A DNA stretch of 64,000 nucleotides from Aplidium turbinatum. Its lineage: Eukaryota > Chordata > Ascidiacea > Aplousobranchia > Polyclinidae. Under the pieces are notes generated by a model that was not told the origin of the DNA, did no database searches, and worked only from the letters and a program-made list of their open reading frames with translations. Shown in pieces: positions 22,001-34,000 of this stretch. The stretch spans positions 3,572,798 to 3,636,797 of the forward strand of contig OU964925.1 of assembly GCA_918807975.1 (NCBI GenBank), written 5' to 3'. The stretch's first letter is position 1. Every line of letters starts with the position of its first letter. The translations under genes and the position numbers were made by a program.

Positions 22001-25000
22001 CTATCGTTCAATCTGCCTTGTGACTGGCTGTCGTAGGAGAAGCACAGACCCGGATGATACAATGGGAAGGTTGTTGTTGCGATGGAACGAGATCAGATGA
22101 CTGACGCTGTCGAACTGTCGGTCTTTGGTGCGAACCTGCGGCAAACATGGTCCTGGTTATTACATGAAGTGGCAATGACGAGGGGACCAATGGCTACTTT
22201 TGGTCCTGGGGTGATATAAAGAGGCTCGGAAAACCACAGTGCATTCTTTGGATACAGTGCGTTTTTCTCAGAAGTGTCTTTATTAGGGCCCGAGGATCTG
22301 ATTGGTACTGAGCCCAAGTTATACGGGGGCGGGTTGGTACGGACGATCGTTCAACTCCAGCCACAAGCGATGGTGAATTGCAACAATGTATTGCAACTTA
22401 CGGTGACTTAAAATATAATACTGTATGTAACATAATGTCACTCTCCATTTTGCTCCATTATCTATCCCTCATGACTTAAAGGCATACTAAATGAAATTTT
22501 TAAACGGGAATTAAGCTTTAAAATGCGTAAACTGAATATTCAAGAATACATTTCAAAACAAATTACCGAATAAAATTTGTTTTCAATGGCACTGGCAAGG
22601 CCCAAAGTCCAATGTTTCAATTACTTTTCATTTTTTCAACATGACAAAAAAAGTGGAGAACTGCTCGAGAATACTTCACTATCGACAGCAATAACAAAAA
22701 CCACGTTATCACATCTGATGTTTTGAGCAAACTGTGTGATGTTTTGATGTTGAAATCTGATGTTTTGACGTACAGTCGTACATACATGCAATCATACATA
22801 CATACATAGCCTACAGTTAAATCGCCCGCAATAACAAATGTTGCGCGATCAGCTCATTGCTAGTCTATAGTGACGTAGACTGTACAGTCGCACGCTTCGC
22901 TGCTCACGCCCATTCCCGTTTTGAAAGCTCTGACAAAAGCGGACGCGGAATGCTAATCAGACCGCAATGGGGCCAAATTTTATTGAAAATCGTTTTATGG
23001 TAGCATGTTAAACACAAAGAACATGGAAAATCGCCAAGTCAGGTTTTTGCTTTAGTATCCCTTTAAATAGTGCGAACAGACATGTTATCAAGCCCTAACA
23101 GGTTATCACTAACAGTAACAATAACCCTTCAATTGCTTCGTTTTATACGAGCAAGTTAGACGGCTTATGGCGGTAGACCTCACGCTATAGCAGCGGCTAG
23201 TGTCAATTATTAACACTTTTTGTCGTATCCGGCTGAAGCCCGAGATTAAAGGGATACTAAAGGAAAAACCTGACTTGGCGACTTTCCATGTTCTTTGTGT
23301 TTAACATGCTACCATAAAACGATTTTCCATAAAATTTTGCCCCATTGCGGTCTGACCATCATTGCGCGCGTGCTTTTGTCAGAGCTTTCAAAACCAGAAT
23401 GGGCCTGAGCAGCGAAGCGTGCGACTGTACAGTCTACGTAACAAAAGACGAGCAATCAGCTGATCACGCAACAGTTGTTACTGCCCGCGATTTAACTGTA
23501 GGCTATATGTATGTATGTACATCAAAACATCAGATTTCAACTTCAAAATATCAGACAGTTTGCTCAAAACCTCAGATCTGATGTTAAAATATCAGATGTT
23601 GTAACGTGGCTTTTGTTATTGCTGTCTTTTATGACGTATTCTCGAGCTGTGTTTGCACTTTTTGGTCAATTTGAAAAAAAAATAAAACATTGGACTTTGG
23701 GCCTTGCCAGCGCCATTGAAAACAAATTTTTTTCGGTAATTTTTTTTTGAAATGTGTTTTTGAATGTTCAGTTTACGCATTTTAATGCTTAATTCCAGTT
23801 TGAAAATTTCATTTAGTATGCCTTTAAAGATTTGAATTAAGTGATAAGCATTAAACCAGCTCCCTTCGAGAGGGGGTCTCACCGCTCGGTTACGTAAACG
23901 GTTACATAAGCGAGGTTGTCAATGAGAACCATTCATGAACCTTTGTTACTCTACCGCTCACCACGCCGTTGGGATCAACCAGGAGGAGATGCTTATGCTG
24001 CCCGTCCTGGACGCCGCTCAGCACGAACTGGCCCTTGGTAGAGGAAGATTCCCTGACTAAAAAGTCTCCATCGCGAGCAAGGAGCTGTTCAGCATCCTTT
24101 CTAGGGACGCTCCCGTGGAACCAGGACTCGGCCTGGAGAGCGTTGGTGGCACTTGTGGGAGTAAGCGGAGGGTTTATTGTGTTCGCGAAGGGTCCTACAA
24201 CAATTAATTTAATTCATCACAAACATTAATAGCAAAGGCTCTTATAACAAGGCGAAGTGTTAGATAACAAGATAAGGATCGTCAAATTAAACTTTCCTTG
24301 TTGTATTTTTGCAGGCAAATGAAATGAACTTCATTACTGACTAACGATATAATCCATAGACTTGCATAGAGAACGAAAGGTCTTGTAATAAGTTCCATAC
24401 ATAATTAAACCAGGTAGAAAATAGGTACTATTGAAATCAATATCATGATGGGGAAGAAGAACCTCTTCGGGTCAAATGAGCTCCAAAATAGAGGAATCTT
24501 GTTGAAGATACTCACGCATGTCGAATGCATCGACCGACGGTCGCTTCTGGTTAGTGGGATTCTGGTCACGTGACACACCAATGGCAGCCGCCAAAGCAAG
24601 AGCCCCGCCGACTCCAGTGCTCAGCTCTAGAAAGAAGCAGCAGAGTCGTTAAGATGGCGACTTATAAAACCAGTTTTTCTCAGAGCTACCAACAAACTTT
24701 CACTTGAAATGCAGCAACTTCGATCCCTCAATGCCATATTATATCGCAAAAACGTTTTTTTTTTTGTATTTTGTTGTTCCATTTCAGACCAGCGACACCC
24801 AGAATAGTTGGTTGTAGCAAGTTTATTGTTGATGGCTTAACTATCACACAGCTATCCTTGACTTACTAGAACAAAACAGTCCACGTCGGTTCCGATAACT
24901 TTGTTCAGGATATGTAATTTTAACATACAACTATTATAATTTGTCGACAGTCGTTATCTTTTCAAATGTACAGATGGTTTTCTCTCCAGATATACTTGGT

Positions 25001-28000
25001 TATAATTACTGACGATCGCCCTGCATTGTGGCGAAAACATTCCAACCCGCCATGTTGTTAGTTAAATAATGGAATTCAACTCAGCCCGGTTACTTTGTTA
25101 TGTAAGCGGTAAGTTTGTTGGTGAAAAATGAAAACTATGAATTGAGGGGGTTGATTTTGATGATACTTTTGTGCTATCATCACAGTGCAAATAATATACA
25201 GTACCGGTACTACATTTTGGCACTTGGACTGGAAATCCAAAGAGCGTCCGGCAACACTTGTAACAGAGAATGATTTATCTCTTTTTTTAAGTGAAACGAG
25301 GAGTTTTGCAGTGATTTGAGATTCAGTGTTCACAGTTTGGCAATTAGGATTCTCAAAGCTAATATTCGAAAAAAAACACAAAAAAAACTCTTCGCCTAGA
25401 ATTCATAATCAAAATTACATTGATCGGCCTCCAGTCATTCAGTTCGCACGTTGCCAAAGTCTGTGTGGTGTGTAACTGTGTATACTGTGTAAGTTGCTAA
25501 GATATAAACAATAAAACATACAGTATTTTGGATGACAAGGGCTTGGTCAAAAAGGTGATGCTTTTAATATGGATGGTGACACAGAAGAGCCACACGAATT
25601 AGATGAAGTACTGTAGAGAAGGATATGATGTCGTGTTGGATCGGAGAAACAAGTAAAGGGACGTAATTGATGGAAAGAAGACAAGTAGAGGGACGTGGTT
25701 GGTGGAAAGAAGACAAGTAGAGGGACGTGATTGGCGGAGACAAGTAGAAGGACGTGATTGGTGGAAAGAAGCAGAGGGACGTGATTGGTGGAGACAAGTA
25801 GAGGGACGTGATTGGTGAAGACAAGCAGAGGGACGTGATTGGTGGAGACAAGTAGAGGGACGTGATTGGTGGAGACAAGTAGAGGGACGTGATTGGTGGA
25901 GACAAGTAGAGGGACGTAATTGGTGGAAACAAGTAGAAGGACGTGATTGGTGGAGACAAGTAGAGGGACGTGATTGGTGGAGACAAGTAGAAGAACGTGA
26001 TTGGTGGAGACAAGTAGAGGGACGTGATTGGTGAAGACAAGTAGAGGGACGTAATTGGTGGAGACAGAAAGAAGGACGTGATTGGTGGAAAGAAGACAAG
26101 TAGAGGGACGTGATTGGTAGAGACAAGTAGAGGGACGTGATTGGTGGAGACAAGTAGAAGGACGTGATTGGTGGAAAGAAGTAGAGGGACGTGATTAGTG
26201 GAGACAAGTAGAGGGACGTAATTGGTGGAGACAAGTAGAGGGACGTGATTGGTGGAGACAAGTAGAGGGTCGTGATTGGTGGAGACAAGTAGAGGGTCGA
26301 CAGGCATGCCTTTAAGTGTCCTGCCAAAGACACAGCAACATGCTCTTGAGCGATGTCGAACCGGCGCCCTTTCGATTGCCGTTCCAGGACTCTCACCACT
26401 CAGCTATGCAGCCGACGTCGTGATTGATGAAAAGAAGACAAGTAGAAGGTCGTGACTAGTGGGGAAAAGTTATTTGAAGAAAAAGCGATTAATCAAATCG
26501 ATGTAAACCGTTTGACCATGGTGAAGTATAAATTTTGGGTAGAAGCAACATTCGATTAACTAAATAGAACTGCAGCGGCGGGAAGTGGGAACAATATGGC
26601 TGAGATCAGCGGTGTCACTTCCTTTATGACGAGAAGAAAGCACGAGAAACCAGATCAATTGTTAACTGAGCATAGGGTTGCAATAACATGAGACAAAGCT
26701 GTCGCTAGTGTCAAGGCAATTGGTTCAGTTGACAATTTACCAAAATAACTCGATGATTCAACGTAAAGCGGTGTCAGTGTAGAGGAACTCACGTTTGTTT
26801 GGTGACGTAGGAGGTGTGCCTTGCTCGGCGGGAATCCTCTCGACCAAAACATGGGTGGCGCTTGCTGGGCCGGTCTGGGGGGCTGTAGGTCTGCTCTGGG
26901 GTGTTTGCTGCCAAAACAAATCTCGTTAGGCATCTGGTCGACATCGAAACAACGTTTCTTGACGTCAGATTGACGTAGAATTGTGTGATTGGCTCAACAA
27001 GTGTGGCGGGCGTCATGCGTTAAGTCGTGATTGAGTGAAGCCAACATTAACACAATCACGAGTTATGAGAATAGGCGGCCGCTTCACAGAAAACGTCAGA
27101 CATGGAGAAGTCACTGCTGAAGACTGAAAGCGCTGACGAATCATTTCTGTGCAATGTTCCAATATTCTAAGTAGTTACAGGGAAATACAGCACTGCTTCC
27201 GTGGCGGCGAAGCAGGCATTAGCGTTGGGAATGTACAATTCCAGTTATATGATGGACTCATAAGTTGCAATTTGTCCACTGTACAACAGAAACCTCAAAT
27301 AAAAATCACTAAATCATGTAGCCGATTAATTAAAAACTTGGCAAACAGTAACCTTACTTCTTGTGGCAAGCTGGTGTTGACGTAATTATGATCTTCAAAA
27401 TTTCTCTGGCCCCTTCGAGGCGTTGGCGTGGGTGCATTGTTGGATGCGGCTATGCCGCTCTATATAATAACAAATTAGTTTTCGCTTTTCTTTTTTTCGT
27501 GTTATTCGGGAAGAACAAAAGCAAAGTGACCAAGCCGACATGAAAACCTTGCAATAGCTCCATGACACTTTGCACTTGTAGAGTGAAAGTGAGAGAATAT
27601 TGTGTAACACGAAAGCGATAGGCTTTTCTTGGAAAATGATAACGATAAAGTTAATATCGTCGACAAAGCGCTCTGTGGGGAGTTCATGTTTGACGCTTCA
27701 GAGAAATAAAATACTTTGTACCAGCATCTTCCCAGCCAGCAAAAATACTTCTTTGATACATCATTTTAACGTCGCAGGTGTAAAAATAGTAACTTTTGCC
27801 GGATGGAAAAAAATAACTGATCAAAATTGCGATATGATAAAGATGTATTGTACAAGTAATTGCAACAAATTGCAAAAACGGAACAAACAGTGAGAAAAAT
27901 TCATTTATTCAACAAACAATCAGCTACACAAATAAATGCGGCTGTCTAAAACGTATTTCTTCGATTGTCTTCTTGGGCAAGACTGAAATGGAAAGGTTGA

Positions 28001-31000
28001 ACTAGCTCCCACCTGGACACCGTTGGTCACATCCTGGGATCTTCCAGGCGGTGTCATCTCCTCCCGAGAGTCATCGAGTCTTTTCAATCCCGAGTCCGGA
28101 GCTGACTTCCCGGGTATCTCGTTATAATAATCATGATCATCATCACCCCATCTGGAAGTTAAACAGCCGCTTACAAATGAACCTTGCGCCTTCATCACAG
28201 GCGAAATACTTGAAACAAGCAATCGTGAGGGGGTTGACTGACGATGACGCACATCGTGACACAGAGGCTGACGACATCGGAAAATATTTGATTATTTGAA
28301 TTTTATTTAGATTAATGTTACCAAACTAATTTCCGCTTGTTGTTGAAATGCTGTCGCCTGTAACTGTGCGAACCCTTCTATCCACTAAGTGTCGCAAAAT
28401 AGGAAGACGTCTTTAATACATCAGATGTTTGGCTACACACGTCAGAAGTGGAGTCATTACGCGACGTACACACGACCAACCTTGCGATGACAAGGTCAGT
28501 AGGATGAGAATAAACTAACGCATTAAACCTACCGTGATTTTCCATCATGAAACAAAGGTTCTGTACGGTCCGGTGGGGTCACAGCTTTGGGAGGGTTCTT
28601 CAAATATTCTTTGAATCGAAGTTCAAAGGCTTGCCCAACCGTGTTGATAACATCCTGGGCGAGACCATCAGTGCACTTGAGCACGTGACAAGCTGGACAA
28701 GACACAAGTCCAGTCAACGTTCACTTCACAACATCACTCAAAATCTCAATGAATAATTTTGCCCCAATACAAAGCAATATACACTACAGACACCTACAAG
28801 ACTGGTGCATGATACATTCCCGCTACTGTTGCTTACAATACAACACTATAGTCCAAACAGCGACCAACTTCATTTTTGCAGCACACGCATCTCTAATATG
28901 ATCATCTGCAACGTTTGCTACACAATTTCCTTCTCTGTGTTCATGAACTCTATGGCATAACTTTTAAAGAAATGGACGTTGATGCGCTGTAAAAGGTCAG
29001 AAACGATCTAATTCCAGTCAGCGAGTCTGTGGAACTTCACTTAAAGCAATAGAGTCGTATTGCGTGCACAAACTACATTTATCGGTAATTGGCAAAATAT
29101 TCTGTTTAGCAAAAAAGATGCAAAAATAAGACGTAAACTGTAGTGCGTTCAAACGCGCAGTTTCACAGTAAAATTAAAATGATTTACTTCATTGTATATA
29201 ATCCTTACCTCTGTTGTTGATAGGATCTTTAGCAACATACGCCACATAGTCGATAGTGTCAGGATCACCTCCAGATGCGAATGATATCGATTGCATTTGA
29301 TGGTTTGCTATGAACTGAAATAATGATTAATATTGTAAATGATGTCCAAATGGTTTGCACAATCTACAAATAAACTTCACTAAGTCCACTTTTGTAAAAT
29401 TATTTTGTAAGAATGGACTGGAAGGTTTTCTTAAATAAAACAATAGCAGAGTTATGACATTAAACAAAAAAAAATGCTGAGTCCGCTAGTTGGTTTTATT
29501 GGTGTGTCACACAAACGGTCGAACGCAGCCCAGAGCATCAAGCAAGCTCTTGCTCAATCTTTGAACTGGGCAAGTCTTGTGCAGAACATTTTGCTTTCAG
29601 ACAAGGGCATTCGAGAAGATGTCGCATCGTTTGCTCCTGTCTGCATTTGCAACTTGTGCTTCCCAAAGAATACCCCGAGTGCTGCATCTACATTTTACAT
29701 CGCCAGTATTTCCAAGGCTCATTTTTACTGGAGGAGTGTTTTTGCAGGAGTTTAGCTAGTTGGAGCTCAGCGGTTAACAAAAGTCGTTTGGAAAAGGCTA
29801 TTAGAAGGAAAGCAAAGTGTAAAGAGATCTTTAAGACAGGAAAAAATATTTTGAAGTTCAAAAAATTCTTATCTCTTGAGAATTCAGTTGATTGTGAGCT
29901 TTCAGTAGACAGTATTGTTATCCCATAGCCATGCCAGACGACAGGATCCCTGCGTCATGAAAGGATGACACAGTTAGTGGGACAATACTGCCCTTTGGTC
30001 ACTTGGTAAGCCTAAACAATCAGCATGAAGTGTCTAACTCAACGACACAATAAACAAAGTTTTACCGGGATTCGAACAACAAACCTTCATAGCCAGATGT
30101 GATGTCACTATGAGTGCCACACTCATCAGTCATCACTGTGACTAGAGATAAATAAACACTGTAGTTTGATAAACCACATAAATCATAAACGGTTTGAGAT
30201 ATGGCTAATATCTGCTGGTGTAACCACTGACAAGGTGAACACCAACATGAACAATCATTTATGATTGATGATATTTTTTTACAACCGGTCTACAAGTGGA
30301 TGAACCAATCAAATAAACCGATTTAATTATTCTTACAATATCTTTCATGTTATTCAATTGAGGTGTCGTATAAAACAAATGCGTATTTGTGGATAAGTAA
30401 TATTCAACAACAAAACTGTTGAGAATTTGCAGGTCTAAGTTTTCTATAGCTGGCAACAGTAAAACAAAAAGCTTAAAAATGTCCACTTACAACCCCCGTA
30501 TTGGTGACCACCAATGTCAGGCTAGCTGTTGATATATTGAGGTTGATGAAAACTTTTGAAAACTTCAAATTTGGCCTTTCCCCAAGAATTCTCATCACAT
30601 CTTTGGGAGGCTTTTTTCTTCCACTCCTTGCAGTAGCAGGTAGAGGTGATTCCGCAGTGGCAGCAAGCACTCTCCAGATTGCTTCTCTAATCAAACAAAA
30701 AACAACTCAGTTATTTTTAAAGAAATTGCAAGAAAATGGTTCATGTCTTCAAATATATTTTGGATTGGGTCATGATGCAAAAGAAAGCTCTGAAACAAAT
30801 GCAGCTGATTTACATTTAACTATAAACATTAAAAACAATTTAATTACATAGCCAATTCAATATAATACATTTTAACTGCTATGTTAAAAGTTGTACAAAT
30901 GGAATATATACCAGTACAGTACATACTTTGTTGCCAACGTTCTCATGTCAAAATCTAATGATCTCATACTCTGGCGAACTTCAATGCATCCAAGATACTG

Positions 31001-34000
31001 AAACAATTAAAAATAATATAGGTGAATGAGCTGCACACTAAAATTGTCATTCATTCAATCATTGCCAGACACATGCAACTTAATAAAGCCTACTAGAGAA
31101 CTTAATAAGAGACATAGGCCTACTCCATAAAAATTGTTCATCATAATTATAATAATTTTCATAATAGAAATATTAAATTGTAAAGCCATCCTTGGATTGA
31201 ACATGAATGCATGCTAACATCATCATTCATCATCCCACAACCGTTGAGCAGCTTACGCCTTACAACTACAGATATTATAATCAGAATGAAGCGAGACTTG
31301 ATTTCTGTGTCTTTCTTGTGTCTGTTGTTGAGACTGCACTGGTCAGATGCATCGCTTGCAATGCTGAACCTAGTGCTGATGCAGTAAAATTAAATTTATA
31401 AATGATGCAAGTTATTTCACTAGTCGGTGCCATGACATTGTCAAAATTTGCATTTTGTCGCTTAGAGTTTTTTTGTTGACTCCAGCATTGCTGCATGGCA
31501 AGTTTTATTTTTTGCTTCACTAGCCTAATACACGGCTGGGTTTTTTTTTTCGGTCATTTATCGGTCATTGATCGATTTTTTGGCAAAATGTCTGAAAAAA
31601 ATATGGTCAATTCGGTCAAAATGTCCAAAAAAATAGATAGTCAATTCTTCTCTCGTTTGACTTGTAGTAGCTTAGATTGGCAATGCCTCATCGTGCAGCC
31701 ATGTAGTCAATTGACTCAAGTTAGCCATGTAGCCAAGCCAAGTTAGCCAAATTAGCCTAAGCTCAAATTAGCCAAGTTAGCCATTGTGCAGCCATGTAGT
31801 CAATTGACCTAGATAGTCAATTGACTCAAGTTATATAGTCAATTGACTATATATAACCAAAAATGACCAAAATAAATAAAAAATGACTGAATTTTTTCAA
31901 GTCATTTCGGACAAATGACCGAAAAGTCTCAGCGAAAAAAGAAACCCAGATACACGGTACCGGTATTGAGTTAGTTACATCACACACACATCTTTCTTCG
32001 TTGAGCTTGCTATTTATTGAATACCATACAAAACAAAAAACAACAGAAGTTGTACACATTTCCATGTTTAAGGTTCCAATTTATTACTCTTCTTAGAAAT
32101 TTTCCCATTGTTTGAGGAAGCCGCTGACCACTGCAAAGGAATCGATTAAGGCTTTGATGTTCTCATCCATCCTCCGGTAATAACCAAGAGCCGTGTCATT
32201 CATGTACTGCGGGGACCAGGGATGGATCCAAGGGGGGGTGTGGGGGGGTGCGCACCCCCAAAAATTTCATACTGCTATTATTTTAATAAACTAATGGTAT
32301 TGAAATCTACTAGTATTACTTTATATTTTGATAGATCATAGCATTTTATCTCAGCATGTAACGAATTGATGCTGTGTAGAGTATGGAATGTGTACCAATG
32401 GAAATAATCATGTGTTTTGTACTGCTCATGTTTTTAAACTTTAGAATACTTCCCAAAATTTCATCACGTTTTTGAATTTTGTTATACCATAAGTGTTTTT
32501 TATTCATGCTTGTTTTTAAGACTTGATTTTTCATGCACACTTTCTCCGTTTTCAGGTCTTTATTAATATTAAACAAAAAGGATGCAACCTAGTTCGTACC
32601 CTGAACAGTTCGTACCCTGAAAAGATTGAGAGAAAAAATTTAAAAAAAAGCCGAAGTCGCTGATCACAGTTTCAGCAAACATTTTAAAATTTTCCCTCTG
32701 AAAAGACCGAGAGTAAAAGTAGCACAAAGCCGAAGTCACTGGTCGCAGTTTCCATAAACAAACAAAAACTCAGGATCATTACCAGAAATTTTAAAATGTT
32801 TGCGGAAACTGCGGAAAAATGGAAACTGCGATCAGCGACTTAGGCTTTGTTCTATTTTTCCTCTCGATCTTTTCAGTTTGTTTGCGGAAACCCGATCAGC
32901 GACTTCGGCTTTTTTTAATTTTTTCTCTCGATCTTTTCCTAACCCTAACCCTTTTAAAATGTTTGCGGAAACTGCGATCAGCGACTTTGGTAAACTCTTA
33001 TGATCATTCCCGGAAATTTTAAAATGTTTGCGAAAACTGCGGAAAAACGGAAACTGCAATCAGCGACTTCGGCTTTGTTCTATTTTTTTCAATCGACCTT
33101 TTTAGTTTGTTTGTGGAAACTCCGAACAGCGACTTCGCTTTTTTAAATTTTTTCTTGATCTTTTCCGGGTATGAACTGTTCAGGGTACGAACTAGGTTGC
33201 ACCCAACAAAAACATCTGTATTAACAACATGAATGCTTATCAGTATGCCAAATACAGCAGAGACACATTTTAACAGTGCCACACTGATCGACCTCCTTGA
33301 ATGAAAATAGATTTCAGCAGCACCCCCCCAAAAATTAGAGGCTGGATCCATCCCTGGTGGGGACATGTCTTGTGGTAGGCTATACAATACAGGCTTCTAA
33401 GCTCAGAGTGGCCACTGAGTAGTTGTTAAATAGCATCCAAATCTACAGCACCAGTAGGTCATGTTTGGTTGCTTCCTCAAGCCAACATTTCTCAGCTCTG
33501 TTGGTATTTTTACCCTTTGTTCACCTGCATTTGTACGTTGCTTTTTTGCAAGATCCAACTAAATCCAGCTCACTAATAGATTAACTGCCACATAATATAT
33601 TTATAAAAATGTGTGCAATTTTTGCTGGGTACTCTACTATAGAGAAGGAATTTAAACACAGTTACCATACCAACCACTGCTATGAAATTTCCAAGTTATA
33701 ATTATCATTATTGCTATATAGTGGTGAGACTACAGTACGGTATGTTTACCGTATTTATCCGTGTATAAGTCGCAAATTTTGCACTAAATCTTGCCCAAAA
33801 AGGGCGGGGTGTGACTTATACAGCACATGGGTGCGAATTACACACAAGGTTCTGAACTTCTGACAAACAAATGCTACAGATCACATGTTAGCGCTGCTAT
33901 TAAGCGTTTGTATTTTGCGTGCGAGGATTGCGAGCATCGCATTAACATGCTCACTGCACAGCATGCATGTGAACATCTTGCATGTGCTTGTGCGGCACGC

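Larger units (their letters stand above)
32079..33366 (-). pseudogene. Small Med22-like open frame split by a hAT insertion
   Basis: Ignoring the hAT at 32217-33356, the minus strand from 33366 reads ATG and an open frame of about 41 codons ending in TAA at 32093, with AATAAA at 32085-32080. Its core [16 protein letters not shown] resembles the N-terminal segment of Mediator subunit Med22/Surf5 (YNKRLKDDIKSIMDNF in human). The similarity is short and the product far shorter than Med22 (about 200 residues), so a partial retrocopy or a chance match are both possible. It lies in the first SHC intron, on the same strand as SHC. Confidence 0.3.

Noticed and set aside
25655-26300. CRISPR-like regular repeats
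   Set aside because: There are no spacers; units are directly adjacent 27-mers in an animal intron.
25564-26399. Two long overlapping minus-strand open frames of 247 and 266 codons
   Set aside because: They arise from the 27-bp minisatellite, whose unit length is a multiple of three; the translations are pure repeats with no family.
32938-32952. Telomere-like CCCTAACCC in the MITE, also GGGTTAGGGTT near 35590
   Set aside because: Only one or two hexamers inside copies of the same MITE family; no array.
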